Part shown: piece by piece, positions 14,400 through 21,273 of the stretch
Numbering within the stretch: position 1 is the stretch's first letter
Layout of the letters: the number at the start of each line of letters is the position of its first letter
From: ZC4RG20 sp035760685
Lineage (GTDB): Bacteria > Pseudomonadota > Gammaproteobacteria > Steroidobacterales > Rariloculaceae
DNA: 22,453 bases
Assembly (NCBI GenBank): GCA_035760685.1
Contig: DASTSM010000311.1
Span: 1-22,453, forward strand
Direction of reading: 5' to 3'
Made by a program: the position numbers and the translations under genes
Notes under the pieces: generated by a model
The model's database searches: none
What the model was told of the DNA's origin: nothing
What the model saw: the letters and a program-made list of their open reading frames with translations, nothing else

Positions 14400-16264
14400 G
14401 GCGTGCCGGCGAGCCGCTCGGGCGAGGGCGCCGTTTCGACCGCGACGGGCCGGCCGCCTCGGAACTGCGCGAGCGGCATCTCGCGATGGATGCGGCCGCT
14501 CGAATCGAGCACGAGATTCCCCGATACGCCCTCGAGAGGCCAGCTCTCGGCGCGCCCGTAGAGCGCGCGCACGAGCCGATAGGCGTCGACGCCCAAGCCG
14601 TAAAAGCGGATAACGTCGCTGCGTGCGCGCTGCGGCCAGTACGTCTCGAGAGATCGGCGGAGCGCGAGAGAATCGGGCGCGGTATCGACGAGCCACGGCG
14701 AGACCGGAAAGTAGATGCCGTCGAGGTCGCTGTCGCCGCTCCCGCGGCCGGGAACGTAGACCTCCGAGGTCGCAAAGGTCGGAATGTCGCCCGCGTAGTG
14801 GAAGCGCAGCGCCGGCGCGAGCAGCAGGCCCGTCTGATGGTCCAGGTCCGCGACGAAGATCATATCGACGTCCTGCCGTCGGCGCGGCTCGAAGGCCAGC
14901 GAGACGCCGAGGTTCGCGGCGAGCCGGGTCCGGCGCTGCTGGCTGCGATCGAGGTTCAGCAGGGTCTCGATCGGGCCCGAGAACTCCTGCGCGGCGGGGT
15001 CGTATCCCGCGTCCGCGAGCACGCGTCCGCCGAGCGCCTCGAAGTCCGCTCGAAAGCTGTTGAGAATGCGAATTCCGCGCGCGCTCGTCGGATAGAGCGC
15101 AACGGCCGTTCTCGCGCCGCGCCGGATAGCCTGCTCCGCGACGGTCTGCACCTCGTCCTCCGTCGAGAGGCCGAACTGATAAAAGCCGGCGGGAAATTCC
15201 GTTTGAGCCGTGGCGTAGTTCAGCGCGAGCGTCGGGACGGCGCCGGCGCCGGGCACGATCTGCTCGACGTCCGGCGCGAGCAGCGGGCCGACGATGAAGT
15301 CCGCGCCGTCGAGCTGCGCGCGCGAATACGCTTGCTGTGCCCCGAGCGACGCCGTGTCGTAGACGCGGATGGTCGACTCGCGACCCTGCGCGTCGCTGAA
15401 GCGCTCGGCGAGAAAACCGTCCCTGATCGCGACGGCCGCGACGCGCTGTGGCGAGCCGAGCGGCAAGAGAAGCGCGATCTGGGAAGGGAAGGTTTGATTC
15501 TCGCGCTGGCCGCGCAGCAGCTCCGCCAGCAGTCCGGTCGCCGCCGGGTGATCCGCATAGCGCCGCCTCCAGTCGAGCAGGCGCCTCCGCAGCTCCTCGT
15601 CGCTCGGATGCGCGGCCGCGGTCGGCGCGAGTGCGAGCCAGCCGTCGACGATCGGGTCGCCGCTCGGCTTGGCCGTCTGCGCGGCGGGCGAGGCCGCGAG
15701 ACCGTCCCAAATCAGGCGCTGGTTCGCGAGTATGGCCGGTGCGGAGTCGAGCCACGTCTCTCGCTCGACGAGCGCGCGCACGGCGTCGACGGGGCGTCCG
15801 GCGGCGAAGAGCGCGGCGCCGCGCACGCGGTCGGCCTCGGTCAGGAGCGCGGGCGGAAGCTGCTTCGGCAGACCGGCAAGCCGCGCGAGGGCCGCGTCGG
15901 TCTGATTCCGATGAACGGCGATGTCCGCCTGCAGCACGGAGATCAGCATGGCTTGATCGGCGTCCGCCACGGCCGCGGCCTGGTCGAGCTCGGCCGCCGC
16001 GCCGGCGAGGTTGTCGATGCGGATGTCGAGCCGGGCGGCCTCGAGCAGGTGGCGCGCCTTCTCCGTGCCCGACGAACGCTCTGCGAGCGTGCGGTGCAGC
16101 TGGGCGGCGGCGCCGAAGTCGCCGCCCTGCTCCTCGGCCTCGGCGCGCCGCTCGAGCGACGCCGCGTCGCCCGATGGGCGCCGCACGGCCTGCTCGCTCG
16201 TGCAAGCGGCGACGACGAGCGCCGTGACGAGCGCGACCAGCGCGAGCTCAATCTTCCGAACCAT
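14396..16264 (-). CDS. lpoA: Penicillin-binding protein activator LpoA
   Basis: A 622-residue outer-membrane lipoprotein. The signal peptide ends in the lipobox VAAC with Cys21. An N-terminal helical, TPR-like domain (about 30-240) precedes a periplasmic-binding-protein-like domain (about 255-610) that opens with QIALLLPLGSPQRVAAVAIRDGFLAE and includes FIVGPLLAPDVEQI and IRFYGLGVDAYRL. In E. coli LpoA reaches through the periplasm to stimulate PBP1A transpeptidation. I chose the ATG at 16264 because it starts the lipoprotein signal directly; the longer frame to 16405 overlaps rsmI and adds no lipoprotein feature. It is divergent from rsmI with only 24 nt between starts and overlaps yraN by 4 nt. 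It is slightly shorter than the E. coli protein (678). Confidence 0.93.
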   Translation of the reverse strand: MVRKIELALVALVTALVVAACTSEQAVRRPSGDAASLERRAEAEEQGGDFGAAAQLHRTLAERSSGTEKARHLLEAARLDIRIDNLAGAAAELDQAAAVADADQAMLISVLQADIAVHRNQTDAALARLAGLPKQLPPALLTEADRVRGAALFAAGRPVDAVRALVERETWLDSAPAILANQRLIWDGLAASPAAQTAKPSGDPIVDGWLALAPTAAAHPSDEELRRRLLDWRRRYADHPAATGLLAELLRGQRENQTFPSQIALLLPLGSPQRVAAVAIRDGFLAERFSDAQGRESTIRVYDTASLGAQQAYSRAQLDGADFIVGPLLAPDVEQIVPGAGAVPTLALNYATAQTEFPAGFYQFGLSTEDEVQTVAEQAIRRGARTAVALYPTSARGIRILNSFRADFEALGGRVLADAGYDPAAQEFSGPIETLLNLDRSQQRRTRLAANLGVSLAFEPRRRQDVDMIFVADLDHQTGLLLAPALRFHYAGDIPTFATSEVYVPGRGSGDSDLDGIYFPVSPWLVDTAPDSLALRRSLETYWPQRARSDVIRFYGLGVDAYRLVRALYGRAESWPLEGVSGNLVLDSSGRIHREMPLAQFRGGRPVAVETAPSPERLAGTP

Positions 16265-16288
16265 CGCCCTGTACACTGGTCTCACTCC

Positions 16289-17158
16289 ATGGACCGTACG
16301 AAGGATGACGACGAAGAGACCCGGCGCAAGAGCAGCGTCGGAACGCTCTACGTCGTCGGCACGCCGATCGGCAATCTCGAGGACTTGAGCCCGAGGGCGC
16401 GGCAAGTGCTCGGCCGAGTCGAGGTCGTGGCAGCCGAGGATACCCGCCGAACCGGGCGATTGCTATCGACTATTGGGGGCAAAGCGCGGCTAATCTCGGC
16501 CCATGAGCACAACGAGCGGGAGCGCGTCCGCGTGCTGCTCGAGGTTCTGCGCGAGGGACGCGACGTCGCGCTCGTCAGCGACGCGGGCATGCCGCTCGTC
16601 AGTGACCCGGGCTGGGTCGTCGTGCACGCGGCGCTCGCGGCCGGAATCCCCGTGCAAACCGTGCCGGGGCCGAGCGCCGTCACCGCCGCGCTCTGCGTCT
16701 CGGGCCTGCCGACCGATCGATTCGTCTTCGAAGGGTTTTTGCCGCGCCGCGCCTCGGCGCGGGCGGCTCGGCTGCAGTCGCTCGCGCACGAGACCCGCAC
16801 GCTCGTGTTCTTCGAATCCGTGCATCGGGTCCGTGAGACGATCGCGGCGCTCGCCGAGCATCTCGGCGAGGACCGCGCGGCGACCGTGGCGCGCGAGCTC
16901 ACGAAGGTCCACGAGCAGGTCTTCGCCGGCTCGCTCCGAGAGATCGCGGCCGCGCTCGGAGCAGAGGTCCCCGAGCTCGGCGAGTTCGTCATCGTCGTCG
17001 GCGGGGCGGAGGCCGAGACCAGCGGCCGCGAGGCCGAGGCTCTCAGGGTGTTCGGCGTGCTGTGCAAGTCGGTACCCGCGGACGAGGCGGTCGCGCTGAC
17101 GGCCGAATTGACCGGCATGGCTCGGAACGCCGTTTATCGTCTCACGCGGCTGAAATGA
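16289..17158 (+). CDS. rsmI: 16S rRNA (cytidine-1402-2'-O)-methyltransferase RsmI
   Basis: A 289-residue SAM-dependent methyltransferase of the tetrapyrrole-methylase fold. Diagnostic segments are LYVVGTPIGNLEDLSPRA near residue 20, AAEDTRRTGRLL, ISAHEHNERERV, the ALVSDAGMPLVSDPGW loop, VPGPSAVTAAL, FEGFLPRR and VARELTKVHEQV. It 2'-O-methylates C1402 of 16S rRNA in the decoding centre. The ATG at 16289 is the only sensible start, but no ribosome binding site precedes it; a TACACT -10-like box at 16272-16277 would give an almost leaderless mRNA. rnpB follows 54 nt after the stop codon. Confidence 0.95.
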   Translation: MDRTKDDDEETRRKSSVGTLYVVGTPIGNLEDLSPRARQVLGRVEVVAAEDTRRTGRLLSTIGGKARLISAHEHNERERVRVLLEVLREGRDVALVSDAGMPLVSDPGWVVVHAALAAGIPVQTVPGPSAVTAALCVSGLPTDRFVFEGFLPRRASARAARLQSLAHETRTLVFFESVHRVRETIAALAEHLGEDRAATVARELTKVHEQVFAGSLREIAAALGAEVPELGEFVIVVGGAEAETSGREAEALRVFGVLCKSVPADEAVALTAELTGMARNAVYRLTRLK

Positions 17159-17177
17159 GCATCGCAAGCCGGGCGGG

Positions 17178-17205
17178 TTGCGCGCATGCGCAAAGAGCGT
17201 ATCCT
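17178..17205 (+). promoter_or_regulatory. Probable rnpB promoter
   Basis: TTGCGC (17178-17183) and TATCCT (17200-17205) are separated by 16 bp, and the 5' end of the mature RNA predicted from its P1 helix (17213) lies 8 nt after the -10 box. The discriminator is all G/C (CCGCGCC), as in stable-RNA promoters under stringent control. A short inverted repeat (TTGCGC/GCGCAA, 17178-17193) overlaps the -35 box. Confidence 0.6.
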
Positions 17206-17212
17206 CCGCGCC

Positions 17213-17553
17213 GGAGTCGGCCAGGCAGTCGCCGGGGGAAACCCCCGGAGGAAAGTCCGGGCTCCATAGGGCAGGGTGCCAGGTAACGCCTGGGGGGCGC
17301 GAGCCCACGGAAAGTGCCACAGAAAATATACCGCCCGGCTTCGGCCGGGTAAGGGTGAAAAGGTGCGGTAAGAGCGCACCGCGCAGGCGGTAACGCGCTG
17401 CGGCAGGGTAAACCCCACCCGGAGCAAGACCGAATAGGGGAGTGCTCGAGTGCGGCCCGCACGAGCTCCCGGGTAGGTCGCTACAGGTGCGCGGTGACGC
17501 GCATCGCAGATGAATGACTGCTCTCGACAGAACCCGGCTTATAGGCCGACTCC
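17213..17553 (+). ncRNA. rnpB: RNase P RNA (bacterial type A)
   Basis: The catalytic RNA of RNase P, which matures tRNA 5' ends. The ends are set by the P1 helix: GGAGTCGGCC (17213-17222) pairs perfectly with GGCCGACTCC (17544-17553). Universal segments are present in order: GAGGAAAGTCCGG at 17248-17260, a GCAGGGTGCCAGGTAACGCC block, ACAGAAA, AAGGGTGAAA with GGTAAGAGCGCACC, CCCGGAGCAAGACCGAATAGG, and AGATGAATGACTG at 17508-17520. At about 341 nt it is shorter than E. coli M1 RNA (377). P3 is reduced to a simple hairpin (CCGGGGG-AAA-CCCCCGG) and the P12 stem-loop is compact. The position between rsmI and mraZ is conserved in Pseudomonas-like genomes. Confidence 0.97.
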
Positions 17554-17566
17554 TTTTTACTCCTTT

Positions 17567-17640
17567 TGCGCTCTGCCCCCTGACTCTCCAGCCCACCGGA
17601 CTTCTCTGGCCCACCTGCGACGGCCCCTTCCTGCCCGCCC
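17567..17640 (+). other. C-rich, G-poor stretch downstream of rnpB
   Basis: Between rnpB and the hairpin terminator, the plus strand is strongly C-rich: 38 C against 13 G in the 70 bases 17571-17640, in a genome region where C and G are otherwise about equal. Such C>G bubbles are typical of Rho loading sites. No reading frame here resembles a protein. The T-run at 17554-17558 just after P1 may be a first release or processing point. Confidence 0.4.
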
Positions 17641-17663
17641 GGCGGCCTATGCCGCCGCTTTTT
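17640..17663 (+). terminator. Intrinsic terminator after rnpB
   Basis: A perfect 7-bp stem, CGGCGGC (17640-17646) with GCCGCCG (17651-17657), has a CTAT loop and is followed by C and five T (17659-17663). It is placed to end rsmI-rnpB transcription before the mraZ promoter at 17725. It is the clearest intrinsic terminator in the window. Confidence 0.85.
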
Positions 17664-17724
17664 GGCCCCTTTTCTGCCACTTTTCTAACTTACTGTCGCA
17701 AAACCAGATTCGTAGCCGTTTCGG

Positions 17725-17754
17725 TTGACACTGAGGCGCGCGTGTACCTATAGT
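17725..17754 (+). promoter_or_regulatory. Sigma-70 promoter of the mraZ / dcw cluster
   Basis: A perfect -35 TTGACA (17725-17730), an 18-bp spacer and a -10 TATAGT (17749-17754) give a start near 17761, about 40 nt before the mraZ GTG. This is the best promoter match in the window and drives mraZ-rsmH-ftsL-ftsI-murE. Confidence 0.85.
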
Positions 17755-17763
17755 GTCGCGAAG

Positions 17764-17800
17764 TGGTGGAAAGTGGGCAGGAATGGGCCGGCGGGGTGGG
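17764..17800 (+). promoter_or_regulatory. MraZ operator repeats
   Basis: TGGGC occurs at 17774 and 17784, exactly 10 bp apart, with a degenerate TGGTG in the same register at 17764 and a further TGGGC at 17797. This matches the TGGGN repeats at 10-bp spacing bound by MraZ rings upstream of mraZ in E. coli and other bacteria. They lie in the 5' leader right after the promoter, as expected for autorepression. Confidence 0.75.
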
Positions 17801-17802
17801 CG

Positions 17803-18258
17803 GTGTTTCGCGGCGCGTCGAAAATCTCCTTGGATGCCAAGGGCCGGCTGGCCATCCCCAGCCGGTATCGTGAGCGGATCATCGCGCGCGCGGAGGGTCA
17901 TTTGGTCGCCACCGTCGACCGCGATTACTGCCTGCTGATCTATCCACTCCCGGAGTGGGAGGAAATAGAACAGAAGCTCGTTCGGTTGCCGAGCCTGAAC
18001 CCACAGGCGAGACGGCTTCAGCGCTTGATGGTCGGATACGCGACGGAGCTCGACATGGACGGTCACGGGCGCATCCTGCTGCCGCGAGAGCTTCGCGAGT
18101 TCGCGCGCATCGATCGTCAAGCGATGTTGATCGGGCAGGGCAACAAGTTCGAGCTCTGGGACGAAGAACGGTGGAACGCTCGACGAGACGAGTGGCTCGC
18201 GGCAGAAGACGGCGAGCACGCGGCTTTGCCTGAAGAACTTGAATCGCTGTCGCTCTAG
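17803..18258 (+). CDS. mraZ: Transcriptional regulator MraZ
   Basis: A 151-residue protein (E. coli 152) with two SpoVT/AbrB-like repeats. The first DxKGR motif is Asp11-Arg15 (LDAKGRLAIPSRYRE), the second is Asp86-Arg90 (MDGHGRILLP). The family signatures LLIYPLPEWEEIEQKL and GQGNKFELWDE are present. MraZ forms rings that bind the repeats ahead of its own gene and represses the dcw cluster; RsmH counteracts it in E. coli. The start is GTG at 17803, giving VFRGAS like the E. coli MFRGAT; the ORF upstream would begin inside the promoter. It is the first gene of the dcw operon. Confidence 0.95.
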   Translation: MFRGASKISLDAKGRLAIPSRYRERIIARAEGHLVATVDRDYCLLIYPLPEWEEIEQKLVRLPSLNPQARRLQRLMVGYATELDMDGHGRILLPRELREFARIDRQAMLIGQGNKFELWDEERWNARRDEWLAAEDGEHAALPEELESLSL

Positions 18259-18276
18259 GGCGGCTGACATAAACGA

Positions 18277-19233
18277 TTGAGCGGGGAGCCCGAACATCAG
18301 CCGGTGCTGGTGGACGAAGCGCTCGACGGTTTGGCGGTCGCGGCCGCCGGCTCATATGTCGATGCCACCTACGGCCGCGGGGGACACAGCGCAAAGATTC
18401 TCGAGCGGCTAGGCGGACAGGGGCGTTTGCTCGCATTGGACAAGGACAGGCAAGCAGTCGCGTCGGGCCTGCGGCGGTTCGGCGCCGACCCTCGCTTCAC
18501 GATCGTGCATTGCGGCTTCGAAGACTTCGAGGCCGTCGTTCGGCCTTGGCTCGGTCCCGGGCCGTTGAGCGGGGCGCTCTTCGATCTCGGCGTCTCGTCT
18601 CCGCAGCTCGACGAAGGCGCGAGAGGCTTCAGCTTCACGAAAGAAGGCCCGCTCGACATGCGCATGGACACGAGCCGCGGCCCTACCGCGGCGGAATGGC
18701 TCGCGAGCGTCGATGTCGACGAGCTCGCGGACGTCTTGCGCCGCTACGGGGAGGAGCCGAAGGCCCGGCGCATCGCGGCGGCGATCGTCCGCGCCCGGGA
18801 GCGCTCGCCCATCGAGACGACGACGCAGCTCGCCGACGTCGTCGCGGCTGCCGCCCGCGGCGGGAAGCAGCGGCAGCGGATCCATCCGGCGACGCGCGTC
18901 TTTCAGGCAATCCGCATCGCGGTCAACCGCGAGCTCGAGTCGATCGAGAAAGGGCTCGCCGAGTGCGTCGAGATGCTCGCGCCCGGGGGGCGGGTCGCCG
19001 TCATCAGCTTCCACTCGCTCGAGGACCGCATCGTCAAGCGCTTTTTCGCGCGCGAGGCCCGCGGCGATCCGCGTTACGCAGGACTGCCGACGATGCCGGC
19101 GGAAGCGCGCCCGCGGCTCCGGCTCGTCGGCCGGCTCGTGCGCCCGTCGGCCGCGGAGGTCGCCCGCAACCCGCGCGCGCGGAGCGCGCGGCTCCGCGTC
19201 GCCGAGAAGCTCGCGCCGGGAGCCGCCGCATGA
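18277..19233 (+). CDS. rsmH: 16S rRNA (cytosine-1402-N4)-methyltransferase RsmH
   Basis: A 318-residue SAM-dependent methyltransferase. It has HQPVLVDEALDGL near the start, the SAM site DATYGRGGHSAKIL (about 29-42), LDKDRQAV, LFDLGVSSPQLDEGARGFSF, RIHPATRVFQAIRIAVN and VISFHSLEDRIVKRFF. It N4-methylates C1402 of 16S rRNA, the same base modified by RsmI, encoded upstream in this window. The start is TTG at 18277: an in-frame stop lies just upstream (18265-18267) and the next candidates would remove the conserved N-terminus. It is 18 nt after mraZ and overlaps ftsL by 4 nt. Confidence 0.95.
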   Translation: MSGEPEHQPVLVDEALDGLAVAAAGSYVDATYGRGGHSAKILERLGGQGRLLALDKDRQAVASGLRRFGADPRFTIVHCGFEDFEAVVRPWLGPGPLSGALFDLGVSSPQLDEGARGFSFTKEGPLDMRMDTSRGPTAAEWLASVDVDELADVLRRYGEEPKARRIAAAIVRARERSPIETTTQLADVVAAAARGGKQRQRIHPATRVFQAIRIAVNRELESIEKGLAECVEMLAPGGRVAVISFHSLEDRIVKRFFAREARGDPRYAGLPTMPAEARPRLRLVGRLVRPSAAEVARNPRARSARLRVAEKLAPGAAA

Positions 19234-19526
19234 GCCGTCCGCTCGCGGAGCTCGGTTTCGCCGCCCTGCTCGCGGTCGCCGTGGCCGCGTCGGGGCTCCG
19301 GCTCATTCGCGCGGAGCACGACGCGAGGCAACTTTTCGTCGAGCTCGAGGAGCTCAACCGCGAGCAGGATCGGCTGCAGATCGATTGGGGGCGGCTGCAG
19401 CTCGAGCAGAGCACGTACGCGACGCATTCGCGAATCGAGGCCTTGGCGCGCGAGCAGCTGAACCTCGCCGCCCCGCGGGATCAGCAGATCGTCATCGTCT
19501 CGGAGCCGGACCGTGAGCGGAAATAG
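19230..19526 (+). CDS. ftsL: Cell division protein FtsL
   Basis: A 98-residue bitopic protein with a short cytoplasmic start, one membrane segment (about residues 5-24, ELGFAALLAVAVAASGLRLI) and a periplasmic leucine-zipper-like coiled coil (ARQLFVELEELNREQDRLQIDWGRLQLEQSTYA). A conserved SRIEALAREQLNL segment follows. It forms the FtsQLB divisome subcomplex that activates FtsWI. The ATG overlaps the rsmH stop (ATGA) and has GGGAG 7 nt upstream. The sequence is poorly conserved as usual; the position between rsmH and ftsI supports the call. Confidence 0.92.
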   Translation: MSRPLAELGFAALLAVAVAASGLRLIRAEHDARQLFVELEELNREQDRLQIDWGRLQLEQSTYATHSRIEALAREQLNLAAPRDQQIVIVSEPDRERK

Positions 19527-21273
19527 ACGCACGGGCAACAGGCGCCGAACGGATACGATCAGCCGGCGCTGGCGCGGCGTCGCCGTGCTCGCCGGCTTCG
19601 TGCTCGGCGGACTCGCGCTCGAGGGCCGTGTGCTGTATCTGCAGCTCGTCGATCAGGACTTTCTCGTCGCCCAAGGCGACAACCGCTACCTGCGCACCGT
19701 GCAGATCTCGGCGCATCGCGGGCCGATCACCGACCGCAACGGCGAGCCGCTTGCGGTCAGCACGCCGGTCGACAGCATCTGGGCCAATCCGCAGGAGCTC
19801 AAGCCCGCCCTCGATCGGCTCGACGAGCTCGCCGTCGCGCTCGGGAGCTCCCCCGAATGCGCGTCGCACGGCGTCGACGCCGATTGGCTCGCGCGGCGCG
19901 TGACGAGCAACATGGATCGCGAGTTCGTCTATCTGTGCCGGGACTTGCAGCCGGCGAAGGCCGCCGACGTGCTGAGCCTCGACCTGCCCGGCGTGCACGC
20001 GCTGCGCGAATATCGCCGCTACTACCCGGCGGGCGAGGTGACCGGGCACGTGCTCGGCTTCACCGACGTCGACGACGGCGGGCAAGAAGGGCTCGAGCTC
20101 GAGTTCGACTACTGGCTCAAGGGCGAGCCGGGCAGCAAGCGCGTGCTGCAGGACCGGCTCGGCCGCGTGGTCGGCGACGTCGAGCTCATCAAGGAGCCGC
20201 GTCCGGGGCGCGCGCTGCGCACGAGCATCGACTTGAGGCTCCAATATCTCGCGTATCGCGAGCTCAAAGTAGCCGTCGCCGAGAACAGGGCGCGCTCGGG
20301 CTCGCTCGTGATGCTCGACCCCGCGACCGGCGAAGTCCTCGCGATGGTCAATCAGCCCTCGTTCAATCCGAACGACCGCTCGCAGCTCAAGGTCGCGAAC
20401 TACCGCAACCGAGCCGCGACCGACATCTTCGAGCCCGGCTCGAGCTTCAAGCCGTTCTCGCTCTCGGCGGCGCTCGAGGCCGGCCTCTACACGCCGAGCT
20501 CGATCATCGATACCTCGCCCGGCTACATCAAGATCGGGCGAACGGTCGTCAAAGAGGAGCACTCGGATCTCGGCGCGATCAGCCTCACGACGATCCTCGC
20601 GAAATCGAGCAACGTCGGCGCGGCGAAGGTCGCTCTCGAGATGAAGCCGGACTACCTCTGGCGCATCTTCTCCGACTTCGGCATCGGCCGGCTCACCGAG
20701 AGCGGCTTCCCGGGCGAGTCGGCCGGCGTCTTGCACGACCCCGGGTATTGGCACCCGGTCGAGCAGGCAACGATGGCGTACGGCTACGGGCTCTCGGTCA
20801 CGACGCTCCAGCTCGCGCGCGCCTACGCGGCGCTCGCCGCGGGCGGCCTTTTGCGGCCCGTGTCGTTTCTCGCCGTCGATCGCGCACCCGAGGGGCGGCG
20901 CGTCGTCTCGGAGGAGACGGCGGCCGCGATGCTTCACATGATGGAGGCCGTCGTCTCGCCCGAGGGCACGGGCGAACGCGCGGAGGTCGCGAACTATCGC
21001 ATCGCCGGGAAGACCGGCACCGCGTGGAAGGCGAGCGCGGGCGGCTATTCGAAGGATCGCTACACGTCGGTGTTCGCGGGCGTCGCGCCCGCGAGTCATC
21101 CGCGTCTCGTCGCCGTCGTCGTCATCGACGAGCCGCAGGGCAAGTACTACGGCGGCGACGTCTCGGCGCCCGTGTTCGCGCGCGTCATGGCCGGGGCGCT
21201 GCGGCTGCTCGCCGTGCCTCCCGACGCCCTGCCGCAGCCGCCGCTGACCGTCGTCGCGCAGGACTTCCGATGA
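19513..21273 (+). CDS. ftsI: Peptidoglycan D,D-transpeptidase FtsI (PBP3)
   Basis: A 586-residue class B penicillin-binding protein (E. coli 588). A basic cytoplasmic start and membrane anchor (about 20-42) precede the pedestal domain (beginning ISAHRGPITDRNGEPLAVS) and the transpeptidase domain. The active-site motifs are SxxK at Ser310-Lys313 (GSSFKP), SxN at Ser365-Asn367 and KTG at 500-502 (GKTGTA). It crosslinks septal peptidoglycan with FtsW and is the target of aztreonam-type beta-lactams. The start is GTG at 19513, overlapping the ftsL end by 14 nt, with GGAG 7 nt upstream. It overlaps murE by 4 nt. Confidence 0.97.
   Translation: MSGNRRTGNRRRTDTISRRWRGVAVLAGFVLGGLALEGRVLYLQLVDQDFLVAQGDNRYLRTVQISAHRGPITDRNGEPLAVSTPVDSIWANPQELKPALDRLDELAVALGSSPECASHGVDADWLARRVTSNMDREFVYLCRDLQPAKAADVLSLDLPGVHALREYRRYYPAGEVTGHVLGFTDVDDGGQEGLELEFDYWLKGEPGSKRVLQDRLGRVVGDVELIKEPRPGRALRTSIDLRLQYLAYRELKVAVAENRARSGSLVMLDPATGEVLAMVNQPSFNPNDRSQLKVANYRNRAATDIFEPGSSFKPFSLSAALEAGLYTPSSIIDTSPGYIKIGRTVVKEEHSDLGAISLTTILAKSSNVGAAKVALEMKPDYLWRIFSDFGIGRLTESGFPGESAGVLHDPGYWHPVEQATMAYGYGLSVTTLQLARAYAALAAGGLLRPVSFLAVDRAPEGRRVVSEETAAAMLHMMEAVVSPEGTGERAEVANYRIAGKTGTAWKASAGGYSKDRYTSVFAGVAPASHPRLVAVVVIDEPQGKYYGGDVSAPVFARVMAGALRLLAVPPDALPQPPLTVVAQDFR

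Noticed and set aside
16265..16405. N-terminal extension of LpoA
   Set aside because: It would overlap the start of rsmI and push the lipoprotein signal peptide inside the protein; the ATG at 16264 places the lipobox Cys at residue 21.
14291..17158. Plus-strand frame of 955 codons running from yraN through lpoA into rsmI
   Set aside because: Only its last 289 codons are RsmI. The earlier part is the antisense of lpoA and yraN, which are well supported on the minus strand.
19492..21099. Minus-strand frame of 535 codons opposite ftsI
   Set aside because: A shadow of ftsI, with no family motif; ftsI has all three penicillin-binding motifs in order.
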